Below, one piece after another: positions 51,158 through 59,644 of a DNA stretch of 64,000 nucleotides; the stretch's first letter is position 1, and every line of letters begins with the position of its first letter. This DNA is from an uncultured Collinsella sp. (GTDB taxonomy: Bacteria; Actinomycetota; Coriobacteriia; Coriobacteriales; Coriobacteriaceae), in NCBI GenBank assembly GCA_902479075.1, contig CABSNK010000011.1:1-64000 (forward strand), written 5' to 3'. The position numbers and the translations under genes were made by a program. Below the pieces are notes generated by a model. It had not been told where the DNA came from. It saw only the letters and a program-made list of their open reading frames with translations, and made no database searches.

Positions 51158-52519
51158 TTACAGACCAGCGATATGGTCGGCGGGCGTCGCGACAACCTGT
51201 CCGGCGCTCTTGGTGGGACGCTTCTTTTTGGTTTCGGCCGTACCCAGCAGCCTCGCCTCAAGACCGCTCACCAAGCGCGCAAGCGGCAGGGTAATGACCA
51301 GATAGAACAGGGCGGCAACCACATACGGCGTAATGGAGCCCGTCGTGGCCACGATGGTGCGGGCGTTCATGACGATCTCGACCACGCCCACGGCCGCGAG
51401 CAGCGACGTATCCTTGTAAAGCAGGATGAACTCGCTGGTCAACGTAGGCAGGACATTGCGGAACGTCTGCGGAATCATGACGTAGAGCAGCGTCTGGAAG
51501 GCGTTCATGCCCAGCGAGCGAGCAGCCTCATTCTGGCCCTTGGGAATCGACTGAATACCGGCGCGGAAGATCTCGCACAGGTAGGCGGACGAGTTCATGG
51601 CCATGACGATGACGCCCAAGACATAGTCGTCCACCTTGACGCCGGCAAGCGGCAGGCCAAAGAATGCAATATAGATCTGCAGGAACGCCGGCGTACCGCG
51701 GATGATATTCACGTAGATGCCGGCAAGGCAACGCAGGATGCGCGACTTGGAGATGCGCATGAGCGACAGGGCAAAGCCAAAGGGAATTGCCAGCGGAAAC
51801 GCCACGAGCACAATCGAGAGCGACATGAGGAAGCCTTTGAAGACGATCGGCAGGCTCTGGACCAAAATGACCGGGTTCAAGAACAGGCGCAGGAACATAT
51901 TGGAGTTCCAGGCCTCGACCCACGGCTGCTCCTTAAGATCGGCCAGGAAGTTATCGAATGCCGTCACGCCCTTGATCTCGACGGAAGGAATCTTGGAAAT
52001 CTTCTTGGTCGAACCGTCGGCAAGCGTATAGGTGCCGCTAAAGGCCTCTTCGCCGCCCTCGACGGGAAACGTCACGCCGTAAACCTCGACACGGAAAAAG
52101 CCGCCGGCAGGCGCCGTCTCGCCAAAGTCAATCTTGAGCGTCTGGCCGTCAGCCTTGCACGTGGGCTTCATGGGCGTACGATCCATGAGGTCCTCGCCCG
52201 AGAGCATCGTCAATCGCGTGTCATCGGTACCAAACGTTGTGCCGTCGACAAACGTCAGAGAAAGACCGCTCAGCTCCTCGTCGGCATCGGCCTGAACTTC
52301 CCAGGTAATGCGCGTCTCGGTGCCGCCGACCACAGCGCTGCCCGAACCGGTGTTGGGTCGGGCGGTAATCTTTGCGGTCTCAAGCGCCTGGGCGGTCGTG
52401 GGCGCATATGCCCCCGCGCACACCAGCGCGAGCGCCACGGCCATGACGCAGACTAGCTTTTGGAGCAAGGCGGGCAGTGGAAAACACTGCTCTGCGGTCC
52501 CTTTGTTCAGTCGAGACAA
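51158..52519 (-). CDS. Amino acid ABC permease with N-terminal extracytoplasmic domain
   Basis: 453 residues. The C-terminal half (from about residue 200) is a HisM/GlnP-type permease with five or so helices (IPIVFKGFLMSLSIVLVAFP, EFILLYKDTSLLAAVGVVEI) and an EAA-like segment. The N-terminal half has a signal-anchor-like helix (LLQKLVCVMAVALALVCAGA) and a ~130-residue beta-rich domain (ITARPNTGSG, WEVQADADEELSGLSLTFVDG) outside the membrane. TTG 52519 with GGAG five bases upstream is preferred over the longer frame to 52627, which runs into a terminator. The extra domain may help bind or pass substrate. Confidence 0.85.
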   Translation of the reverse strand: MSRLNKGTAEQCFPLPALLQKLVCVMAVALALVCAGAYAPTTAQALETAKITARPNTGSGSAVVGGTETRITWEVQADADEELSGLSLTFVDGTTFGTDDTRLTMLSGEDLMDRTPMKPTCKADGQTLKIDFGETAPAGGFFRVEVYGVTFPVEGGEEAFSGTYTLADGSTKKISKIPSVEIKGVTAFDNFLADLKEQPWVEAWNSNMFLRLFLNPVILVQSLPIVFKGFLMSLSIVLVAFPLAIPFGFALSLMRISKSRILRCLAGIYVNIIRGTPAFLQIYIAFFGLPLAGVKVDDYVLGVIVMAMNSSAYLCEIFRAGIQSIPKGQNEAARSLGMNAFQTLLYVMIPQTFRNVLPTLTSEFILLYKDTSLLAAVGVVEIVMNARTIVATTGSITPYVVAALFYLVITLPLARLVSGLEARLLGTAETKKKRPTKSAGQVVATPADHIAGL

Positions 52520-52586
52520 GGTGGCTCCTATCGTAGAAGTTGCCGGCAAAACGAGACGGAAACGCTCTCCGTCGAGAGAAGCGCAA

Positions 52587-52615
52587 AGGCCCTCTCCGCA
52601 AAACGGAAAGGGCCT
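52587..52615 (-). terminator. Weak terminator between binding protein and permease
   Basis: AGGCCC(T)TTTCCG pairs with CGGAGAGGGCCT on the minus strand, followed only by TTTGCGC. It may lower permease and ATPase expression relative to the binding protein. Confidence 0.55.
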
Positions 52616-52635
52616 ACGCGCAATCAAGCATCTAT

Positions 52636-53496
52636 TTACTTGATGTTGTACTTAGCCATGAGGGCGTCAACGGTACCGTCGTCAGTCAGGTCCTTGATGG
52701 CCTGGTTGATATCGTCCTTGAGCTTGGTGTTGCCCTGGTTGATGGCGATGGCGTACTCCTCGCCGGTGCTGATCTGCTTAATGGTCTGGCAGGTGTTGAA
52801 CTGCTCGGCGGTCAGCTGGCTGGCAACGGAGCGGTTGGTGACTACGGCGTCGCCCTTATCGGACTGCAGGGCGCTGAAGCACTCGGTGGCGTCCTTGTAG
52901 GGGACAATCTTGGCCTTGGGGAAGTTCTCCTGGGCAAAGGACTCGGCGGTCGAGCCAGACTGGACGATGATGGTAGCGTCGGCGTTGTTGAGCTTCTCGC
53001 TGTAGTTGTCGGCCGTGATGTCGGTGTTATCGACCTTGGTCACGATAGCCTGATCGTCCATGTAGTAGGAATCGGAGAAAGTGACTTCCTTCTCACGCTC
53101 GGGCGTGTCGGTGATAGCCGCGATGGAGACGTCATACTTAGCGCCCGAAGCGACGCCCGGAACCAGCGTGTCAAAGTCATTGTTGACATACTCGACATCC
53201 AGGCCCAGCTTGTCGCCGATAGCCTTGATGAGCTCAAGGTCAAAGCCCTGATAATCGCCGTTGTCATCCTTGTACTCAAACGGAGCGTACTCGGCAGAGG
53301 TGCCGACGGTCAGCGTACCGTCCTTGACGAGCGCGTACTCCTTGGAACCGTCGACCTTCTCGACCTTAGCGTCGTCAGAGCTGCTGGAACTGGCATCAGA
53401 ACCAGAGGTGGCGTTGGACGAGCCGCAGCCCGTCAGAGCAAGGGCGAGCGCCATAGCACCCGTGGCGGCAAATGCGCCAAGCTTCTTCAGCTTCAT
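52636..53496 (-). CDS. Amino acid ABC transporter substrate-binding lipoprotein
   Basis: 286-residue periplasmic-type solute-binding protein (SBP family 3). Lipoprotein signal peptide with lipobox LTGCGSS (Cys at about residue 23), a Ser/Asp-rich linker, then two lobes: VGTSAEYAPFEYKD, GFDLELIKAIGDKLG, AAITDTPEREKEVTFS, and QSGSTAESFAQENFP. Anchored outside the membrane, it delivers polar amino acids to the permease. Start at ATG 53496 (GGAAGGAG). Confidence 0.92.
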   Translation of the reverse strand: MKLKKLGAFAATGAMALALALTGCGSSNATSGSDASSSSSDDAKVEKVDGSKEYALVKDGTLTVGTSAEYAPFEYKDDNGDYQGFDLELIKAIGDKLGLDVEYVNNDFDTLVPGVASGAKYDVSIAAITDTPEREKEVTFSDSYYMDDQAIVTKVDNTDITADNYSEKLNNADATIIVQSGSTAESFAQENFPKAKIVPYKDATECFSALQSDKGDAVVTNRSVASQLTAEQFNTCQTIKQISTGEEYAIAINQGNTKLKDDINQAIKDLTDDGTVDALMAKYNIK

Positions 53497-53643
53497 AATC
53501 AGTCTCCTTCCAATGACCCCACGTGATTCAGGGGTCTGCAAAAACTGAGGGTTATTATGCACCCGCTTGGAAGAATCCGCAATTAGAAAACTGATTGAAA
53601 CAAACCCATAACGTGAATGGAGCACTCCACTTTATGACAGTCA

Positions 53644-54510
53644 TCACTGCTGCAATGACCTTAACAATTTGATTTCAGCCGCATAACCTGCAAGTTCGTT
53701 CGGTGTCTCCAAAATGAATGGCAATGCGCGCAAGCGGCCATTCGATACAATATTCTGCATAACCTGCATACCGCCGCCAAACTCTTCGCTACCCAGGTAG
53801 CCCTTACCGATGCATTCGTGGCGGTCCTTATGGGCGCCGCAGGGGTTCTTGGAGTCATTGATATGCACGGCGCGCAGGCGCTCGATACCCACCACACGAT
53901 CGAACTCGTCGAGCACGCCTTCAAGATCGTGGACGATGTCGTAGCCGGCGTCATTCACATGGCAGGTGTCCAAGCAAACGCCCAACTTGGCCGACAGCTC
54001 GGGACACTTGTCGGCAACGCCCTGGATGATGAGTGCCAGTTCCTCAAAGCTGCGGCCCACCTCGGTGCCCTTGCCGGCCATGGTCTCGAGCAGCACCGTC
54101 GTCTGTTGGCCCTCAAACATCACCTGGCACAGGGTGTCGACGATCATCTGAATGCCGGCGTCGGAGCCCTGCCCCACATGCGCACCGGGATGGAAGTTGT
54201 AGTAGTTGCCGGGCAGCGCTTCCATGCGCCGCAGGTCCTCCGCCATGGCCTCCAAGGCAAACTCGCGCGCCCGCTCTTTGGCCGAGCAGGGGTTATAGGT
54301 ATACGGGGCATGAGCCACAAGCGGGCCAAAATCGTTCTGTTCCATAAGCTCGCGCAGGGCGGCCACGTCATCCATGTCAAGGTCTTTCGCCTTGCCGCCG
54401 CGCGGGTTGCGCGTAAAGAATGCAAAGGTATTGGCGCCAATTGACAACGCCGTCTCCCCCATCGCCCGATAGCCCTTCGTCGTGGATAGATGACATCCGA
54501 TCGTCAGCAT
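53644..54510 (-). CDS. nfo: Endonuclease IV (AP endonuclease)
   Basis: 288-residue zinc-dependent AP endonuclease of base excision repair, TIM barrel. Zinc ligands appear in HPGAHVG, LLETMAGKGTEVG, CLDTCHVNDAGYD and HINDSKNPCGAHKDRHECIG. N-terminus CHLSTTKGYRAMGETA is typical. Start at ATG 54510 with GGGAG upstream. A palindromic repeat lies upstream (54527-54605). Confidence 0.93.
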   Translation of the reverse strand: MLTIGCHLSTTKGYRAMGETALSIGANTFAFFTRNPRGGKAKDLDMDDVAALRELMEQNDFGPLVAHAPYTYNPCSAKERAREFALEAMAEDLRRMEALPGNYYNFHPGAHVGQGSDAGIQMIVDTLCQVMFEGQQTTVLLETMAGKGTEVGRSFEELALIIQGVADKCPELSAKLGVCLDTCHVNDAGYDIVHDLEGVLDEFDRVVGIERLRAVHINDSKNPCGAHKDRHECIGKGYLGSEEFGGGMQVMQNIVSNGRLRALPFILETPNELAGYAAEIKLLRSLQQ

Positions 54511-54526
54511 CCCCAGCTCCCCCTCA

Positions 54527-54605
54527 TCAGTTGCGGTGAAATAGTTCCTGTCGATGCCTTATTCTGCCGCAAACAGGAACTATTCCACCGCAAGTTATAA
54601 AAGGG
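54527..54605. repeat. 79-bp palindromic intergenic repeat, family 2, copy 1
   Basis: TTGCGGTGAAATAGTTCCTG pairs over 20 bp (one mismatch) with CAGGAACTATTCCACCGCAA, around a ~23-base centre. A copy differing at one base in the shared core lies at 55714-55792 in the same orientation. Confidence 0.88.
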
Positions 54606-54682
54606 GCATCAGAGATGCGGGCCACCGAGCACTACGGCTACGGGCGCCGGCGTCATGATCCCTCACGCGTCAGCGCCAGGTC

Positions 54683-55702
54683 CTAGAGGGCTAGACGGAT
54701 TGCATCGATAATGCGCGCGCAGCGCTGTGTGGCGGCAAGGGGCATGACGGGGCTCTCGTGTTTCCCCGCCCGGATGAGCTGGGTCGCATGCTGGATTTCG
54801 CCGTAGAAATCATCGACCTCAAACGGGGCATTTATTTCGAGCATTCGTCCGTCGGAGTACTTCACATGGGCGAGCTCGGGGCGATGGAGGCGCTCGATTT
54901 CCAACGAACCCCGCTCGCAGGCAATCGTTAAGCGGCTTTCATATGCTGCTTTGCCGTCACACACCATATGAATGGGTATACCGCCGACGCTCATATGGAC
55001 CTCGTCGGCCCAATCGACGCGGCCGCCCGATACGTCACGCCAGCGAACTTCATGGGACGAAACCTCGCACGCGCCCGCGAGCAAATCCTCAAACCAACCG
55101 ACCGCATAGCAGCCCATGTCATATAGACAGCCACCCTGCAATGGGTCGAGCAGATAACTCGAAGGGGGCTCACCATAATCGAGTTTTTGCACGCTTTCAA
55201 TCGAGACGATACGGCCGAGCTCGCCAGACGCAAGCAAGCCCTTCACGCGAGTACGCATCGGACAAAACCGATTTTTCATCGCCTCCATAAACAGCACGCC
55301 GCGCTCGCGAGAGGTGGAGGCAATCGAGAGAGCCTCTTCTTCGTTCAAAACGGCCGGCTTTTCGCACAGCACGGCCTTTCCCGCGCGCAGTGCCCGACAG
55401 ACCCAATGCGCATGCATGCCATGTGGAAGAGCCAAGTAGATTACGTCGACATCGGGGTCGGCAATCAGCGCATCATAAGCCGCATCGCCGCTATCGTCAG
55501 CCGTGGCATAACTGTGCGCGGCATCAATCGAAAACGCTCGGCAAAATTCCTCGACATGTGCAGGAGTGCGGCCGGCCGCAGCCACCAGCCGTGCCCCGTC
55601 GACCTTCTTGAGCGACGATGCAAATCGATGAGAAATGCGTCCAGCGCCCAAAACGCCCCAACGAACCTCACGCAAATCATCACATGAATCCCGATGGCCC
55701 AC
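54683..55702 (-). CDS. Gfo/Idh/MocA family oxidoreductase
   Basis: 339-residue NAD(P)-dependent dehydrogenase. Rossmann motif VRWGVLGAGRISHRFA near the start, EKPAVLNEEEA (catalytic Lys), YDMGCYAVGW with family His/Asp-like positions. Likely oxidises a sugar or inositol-like substrate. GTG 55702 is chosen because GGGGG lies six bases upstream; a longer frame to 55780 enters the repeat. Family 2 repeats lie beyond both ends. It follows the AKR gene on the same strand, which may feed the same compound. Confidence 0.85.
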   Translation of the reverse strand: MGHRDSCDDLREVRWGVLGAGRISHRFASSLKKVDGARLVAAAGRTPAHVEEFCRAFSIDAAHSYATADDSGDAAYDALIADPDVDVIYLALPHGMHAHWVCRALRAGKAVLCEKPAVLNEEEALSIASTSRERGVLFMEAMKNRFCPMRTRVKGLLASGELGRIVSIESVQKLDYGEPPSSYLLDPLQGGCLYDMGCYAVGWFEDLLAGACEVSSHEVRWRDVSGGRVDWADEVHMSVGGIPIHMVCDGKAAYESRLTIACERGSLEIERLHRPELAHVKYSDGRMLEINAPFEVDDFYGEIQHATQLIRAGKHESPVMPLAATQRCARIIDAIRLAL

Positions 55703-55713
55703 GACAGCCCCCT

Positions 55714-55792
55714 TCAGTTGCGGTGAAATAGTTCCTGTCGATGCCTTATTCTGCCGCAAGCAGGAACTATTCCACCGCAAGTTATAAAAGGG
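55714..55792. repeat. 79-bp palindromic intergenic repeat, family 2, copy 2
   Basis: Same palindrome as copy 1 at 54527-54605, same orientation. It fills the gap between the AKR stop (55793) and the Gfo/Idh start (55702). Confidence 0.88.
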
Positions 55793-56983
55793 TCACGAGG
55801 AGCGCGTTTTGCCGAAGGCCTTAAGCACCGCCGTCACGGGGCCAGGCTGAAAACGGCGGCGTACGTCGTCCAAGCGCCCGGGGATATCGATGTGCTGCGG
55901 GCAATGCCGCGCGCATTTGCCGCACTTGACGCAATTGCTCACCAGCTTGGGCTCGTTCGTCCGCACCGCGCTCGCCGTAAAGTATTGAGACAGCCCCGTA
56001 AACCAGCTGTGCGCATAGCTTGCGTTGTAGGCAGCAAAACACCCAGGGATATTGATGCCTTTAGGACACGGCATGCAATAGCCGCATCCCGTGCAGGGCA
56101 CGCGATTCGATTTTTCAAACTCCCTCAGCACGCGTGCGATGGCATCGAGCTGAGCAGCCGTCATCGAATCCGGCAGGGCCCGATCGGCCAACGCCGCGTT
56201 CTCATCCACTTGCGCGGTATCGGTCATACCCGAAAGCAGCATCGTCACCTGAGGATGGTTCCACACCCACGAAAGCCCCCAGGCGGCCGGAGTGCGCAAA
56301 TGCGGGTCACGGGCGCCATCGAGCACAGCGCGTGCCCGCGGCGGAAGTTTGCCCGCTAGACGACCGCCCAGCAGTGGCTCCATCACAAACACCGCAAGAC
56401 CGCGCTCCGCAGCCGCCATGAGTCCTGCCGTTCCCGCTTGGTAACGCTCGCCGGCATAGTTGTACTGGATCTGGCAAAAATCCCAGTCATATGCGTCAAG
56501 CACCGTCAGGAAATCCGCCGCGCTGCCGTGATACGAAAAACCAATCTGGCGAATGCGCCCCGCCGCCTTTTGACGCGCGATCCAGTCCTCGATGCCCAAC
56601 GCCACCACACGTTCCCACTGGGCGGGCGAGGTAATGTTGTGCATGAGGTAATAGTCGATATGGTCGGTCCGCAGGCGGCACAGTTGCTCGTCGAAGAACC
56701 GGTCGAAATCCTCCGCGCATTTGCACGAAGCATGCGGCAGCTTGGTCGCGAGCAAAACCTGGTCGCGTAGGCCTAGGCGCTCAAGCGAAGCGCCCACGCA
56801 AGCCTCGTTGCCGGGATAGAGATAGGCCGTGTCCAGGTAGTTAATCCCCTGCTCCACCGCACGGGAGATGATGGCGTCGGCTGTCTTCGCATCCGGGCGT
56901 CCCGGCGCACCGGGAAACCTCATGCAGCCCAGCCCCAACGCCGAGATACGGTTACCGCTTTTGGGGTCAACGCGATATTGCAC
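55793..56983 (-). CDS. Aldo/keto reductase with 4Fe-4S ferredoxin motifs
   Basis: 396 residues. Residues 1-~270 form an AKR TIM barrel: ALGLGCMRFPG, NYLDTAYLYPGNE (Asp, Tyr), LLATKLPHAS (Lys), DYYLMHN (His). The C-terminal ~110 residues carry two Cys clusters: CTGCGYCMPCPKGI and CVKCGKCARHCPQHIDIP. This is a known AKR variant with ferredoxin domain. GTG 56983 with GGAGG upstream. Substrate unknown; neighbour to a Gfo/Idh gene. Confidence 0.9.
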   Translation of the reverse strand: MQYRVDPKSGNRISALGLGCMRFPGAPGRPDAKTADAIISRAVEQGINYLDTAYLYPGNEACVGASLERLGLRDQVLLATKLPHASCKCAEDFDRFFDEQLCRLRTDHIDYYLMHNITSPAQWERVVALGIEDWIARQKAAGRIRQIGFSYHGSAADFLTVLDAYDWDFCQIQYNYAGERYQAGTAGLMAAAERGLAVFVMEPLLGGRLAGKLPPRARAVLDGARDPHLRTPAAWGLSWVWNHPQVTMLLSGMTDTAQVDENAALADRALPDSMTAAQLDAIARVLREFEKSNRVPCTGCGYCMPCPKGINIPGCFAAYNASYAHSWFTGLSQYFTASAVRTNEPKLVSNCVKCGKCARHCPQHIDIPGRLDDVRRRFQPGPVTAVLKAFGKTRSS

Positions 56984-57145
56984 GGCCCCTCCTCCCCCAT
57001 CGAAGCCCTGATAAGGCGAAACAAACCTGTCACGTCATCGAAGCACATCGGAATCGCAATCGAGAACGTATCGTAACGCAGCAGAAATCAGGCCGTCACG
57101 GCACCGCTTTAACATCAGCAAAAAGCCCGACGAAAGGAGACGAGC

Positions 57146-57340
57146 GTGACCACACGAGAGGATGCCTGCCCCTACCCCGGCGAACAATACATTCTCTCGG
57201 TCGACCGTTACCAGACCGAGGTCATGGACCATCTGGACGAGCTTCCCGCCACAGGCGCCGTCATCTTCTGCACCTTCCCCAAGGTGCGCGATGGCGTTGG
57301 ATATCCCGCACGCGTTTTTGCCATCTGCCCCGCGGCATAA
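57146..57340 (+). CDS. Small unknown ORF
   Basis: 64 residues, GTG start with AAAGGAG six to seven bases upstream. It contains a CPYPGEQYILSVDRY segment, a polar middle and a C-terminal FPKVRDGVGYPARVFAICP. No membrane segment or known domain. Good ribosome binding site and a terminator after it (57414-57439) support it as a real gene. May be a short cytosolic protein of unknown role. Confidence 0.6.
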   Translation: MTTREDACPYPGEQYILSVDRYQTEVMDHLDELPATGAVIFCTFPKVRDGVGYPARVFAICPAA

Positions 57341-57401
57341 GTTCCCATGCGTTTGTTCTTCTAAATTCAGCCTCCGGTGCACGCTACACGCCCCAGCGGC
57401 A

Positions 57402-57407
57402 TACAAT
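57402..57407 (+). promoter_or_regulatory. Possible -10 of the ketopantoate reductase gene
   Basis: TACAAT, seven bases before the hairpin at 57414. The -35 region is weak, so this rests on the -10 match alone. Confidence 0.3.
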
Positions 57408-57413
57408 CCATCA

Positions 57414-57439
57414 GGCGCCCCGCACGCGGGCGCCTTTTT
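57414..57439 (+). terminator. Terminator after the small ORF
   Basis: GGCGCCC-CGCACGC-GGGCGCC stem followed by T5. It ends the 57146 gene and lies 18 bp before the next gene's start. Confidence 0.85.
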
Positions 57440-57456
57440 GTGAGGAGATGATCCAC

Positions 57457-58371
57457 ATGCAGATCAACAAGGTTGCCTTTATCGGCAAGGGCGGCGTCGG
57501 GCTACTCTACGGCAGCATGATCGCCCAGGCACTCGGCGACGATGCCGTCGAATACGTCATGGACGACGCCCGTTTCGAGCGTCACGCAGGCGACGCCCTT
57601 ACGGTCAACGGCGAGCCCTGCGCACTCAAGTCCGTGCGCGCCAGCGAGGCAACGCCCGCCGATCTGGTCATTCTCACGGTCAAGACGACGGGACTCGACC
57701 AGGCGCTCAAGACTATGGAACATATCGTGGGCCCCAATACGCTCATCGCCTCGCTGTGCAACGGCATTACGAGCGAGCAGAAGATTGCCGAGCGCTTTGG
57801 CTGGGAGCACACCGTCCTGGGCATCTGCCAAGGCATGGACGCCGTGTTCCTCAACGGAGAGCTCACCTTTACCAATGCGGGCGAAATTCGCTTTGGCGCG
57901 GCAGCGGGCACCGAGCCCGCAACCGTTACCACCATCGACGAGCTCTATACGCGCTGCGGCGTCGCCCATACCGTCGAGAGCGACATTGCGCACCGCATGT
58001 GGGCCAAACTCATGCTCAACGACGGCATCAACCAGACCTGCATGGCCTACGGCGGGACCTACGGAAGCGCCACGGAGCCGGGCTCCGAGCAGCGTCGCTG
58101 CTTTGTTTCCGCCATGCGCGAAACGCTTGCGGTCGCCAACGCCGAGGGCATTGAGCTGACCGAGGCAGACCTGACGCAGATGGTGCACCTCATCGAGGGA
58201 ATCGACCCCACCGGTATGCCCTCGATGGCGCAGGACCGCATCGCACAACGAAAGACCGAAGTCGAGGAGTTCGCGGGCACCATTTGCCGCCTGGCCGCCA
58301 AACACGATATCCAAGTGCCGCAAAACGATTGGCTCTACCAGAGGATTCGCGAAATAGAAGGCAGCTGGTAG
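57457..58371 (+). CDS. 2-dehydropantoate 2-reductase family (ketopantoate reductase)
   Basis: 304-residue NADPH-dependent reductase of the PanE/ApbA type. Rossmann start VAFIGKGGVGLLYGSMIA, VKTTGLDQAL, CNGITSEQKIAER (Asn98-type), then the catalytic Lys in MWAKLMLNDGINQTC. It would reduce ketopantoate in pantothenate synthesis, although many PanE-like proteins act elsewhere. ATG 57457 is chosen: GAGGAG is nine bases upstream, while ATG 57448 touches that site. Confidence 0.85.
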   Translation: MQINKVAFIGKGGVGLLYGSMIAQALGDDAVEYVMDDARFERHAGDALTVNGEPCALKSVRASEATPADLVILTVKTTGLDQALKTMEHIVGPNTLIASLCNGITSEQKIAERFGWEHTVLGICQGMDAVFLNGELTFTNAGEIRFGAAAGTEPATVTTIDELYTRCGVAHTVESDIAHRMWAKLMLNDGINQTCMAYGGTYGSATEPGSEQRRCFVSAMRETLAVANAEGIELTEADLTQMVHLIEGIDPTGMPSMAQDRIAQRKTEVEEFAGTICRLAAKHDIQVPQNDWLYQRIREIEGSW

Positions 58372-58407
58372 CCTCGGCCGCATCGCGACGTGCGCAATAC
58401 AAGCAGA

Positions 58408-58445
58408 CAGGCCTTCGCGAGGATTCCGTCATTCGCGAAGGCCTG
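58408..58445. terminator. Strong hairpin terminator
   Basis: A 13-bp perfect stem CAGGCCTTCGCGA / TCGCGAAGGCCTG with a 12-base loop, tail TTGCATTT. Between convergent genes. Confidence 0.8.
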
Positions 58446-58462
58446 TTGCATTTAGCTCGAGG

Positions 58463-58681
58463 CTAAAACTGAGGCTTATTTTGCGATTCCGGAACCTCGT
58501 CCTCGTCATCGCGGCAAAGCAGCACGCCGGCGCTTCCCAGCAACGCCGCTGCAATCAAGGCGCCCACAATCACAGGAGCGGCGCCCGTAGCGGACTGCAA
58601 GCCGGCAGTTAACGCCGCCGTCGGACCAAGGCATCCGATCAAAAGGGCAACGACGGCAATAGCGACATCTCGAGCGTTCAT
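58463..58681 (-). CDS. Small two-helix membrane protein
   Basis: 72 residues, two helices (VAIAVVALLIGCLGPTAALT and APVIVGALIAAALLGSAGVL), then an acidic cytosolic tail RDDEDEVPESQ. GGAGG lies about 10 bases upstream of ATG 58681. No recognised family. Single gene ending near the shared hairpin. Confidence 0.55.
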   Translation of the reverse strand: MNARDVAIAVVALLIGCLGPTAALTAGLQSATGAAPVIVGALIAAALLGSAGVLLCRDDEDEVPESQNKPQF

Positions 58682-58867
58682 GGAACCACTTCCTCCACGA
58701 GAAAGACTTTGTTTCTCGTGACTTAGTGTGCCCCGCGCCCATATGCGCGGCGTACTGCCACGGTAAGCGCTCTGTTAACTCAAATGCATACATAGAACGG
58801 GCGCCCTTACGTTGCCCTAAAGCTCGGTAAAGACGCCCGTCCGCCAAATATCCGTGATGCAGAAAAA

Positions 58868-59644
58868 TTACCAGCCAGTGTAGTAGTCGGTGGTTCCGGC
58901 TGCGCAGCCGGAGTCATAGACCTTGCACTCGCCCTTGGAACCGGTAAACGTGGAGCCTTGGGCCTTATCACCCGCGGCCACGACGTAGTAACCATCGGAA
59001 TCGCGCCAAAAGCCCTCGGAATCCTGCGTCCATTCGCCCGTGCGGTGGTGATACAACACGTTGCTGCTGTAATAAGTCTCGCGGCGGCCGTTATAGTTAT
59101 TGACGCCGCTCGAGCGCGTCAGACCCGAGCCGTTCGCGTAATACGCAGCAGTCACGTAAGACGAGCCGGAGCCGACGTTGTAATACGAAGCCTGAACGGC
59201 CTCAGCGGCCTCGGCTTCGGCTGCGGCGGCCTCGAGCGCCTCGTGCCTGGCATCCTCGAGCGTGGACCGAAGCTCGTCGAGCTCGGTCGACTTGGCGTCG
59301 ACCTCCTCCATCGTCAAAAGACTGCCCGCACCATCGATACAACCTTGCAGTACAGCGCGCTCGTCATCGGTAGCATAGTCGCCATACATATTCATAATGA
59401 TCTGAGCGCGCATCTCCAGGGAATCGCGCTTTGCCCCCATCGAGGCGTTCCACTCCTGCATAGAGCCATAACCGTCGCCGCGGTAGTCGACAGGCTGCAT
59501 CAGCGTCGCCTCGGACGGCGTGGATCCGACCGTATCGGATAGTGTTGCCGCGTGGGCATCAGTTGCGCCGGCGCCCGTCAAAAGTGCCACGGTCAGAGCG
59601 GCGGAAAGGGCGGCGGCTTTCGGTTTTCGTGAATCAATCCTCAT
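58868..59644 (-). CDS. Secreted 3D-domain-like protein (possible wall hydrolase)
   Basis: 258 residues. Signal peptide (AAALSAALTVALLTGAGATDAHA), an N-terminal helical part with LDELRSTLEDARHEA, an Ala/Glu-rich coiled coil, then a C-terminal domain with RRETYYSSNVLYHHRTG, YYVVAAGD, CKVYDSGCAAGTTDYYTGW. The three Asp positions (AAGD, YDSG, TDYYTGW) match the 3D/RlpA-like beta-barrel of bacterial wall lytic proteins. Start at ATG 59644, GGAGG ~11 bases upstream. Likely acts on peptidoglycan; activity not shown. Confidence 0.72.
   Translation of the reverse strand: MRIDSRKPKAAALSAALTVALLTGAGATDAHAATLSDTVGSTPSEATLMQPVDYRGDGYGSMQEWNASMGAKRDSLEMRAQIIMNMYGDYATDDERAVLQGCIDGAGSLLTMEEVDAKSTELDELRSTLEDARHEALEAAAAEAEAAEAVQASYYNVGSGSSYVTAAYYANGSGLTRSSGVNNYNGRRETYYSSNVLYHHRTGEWTQDSEGFWRDSDGYYVVAAGDKAQGSTFTGSKGECKVYDSGCAAGTTDYYTGW

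Noticed and set aside
52520..52627. Longer start of the amino acid permease
   Set aside because: It runs through the hairpin after the binding-protein gene and has no ribosome site.
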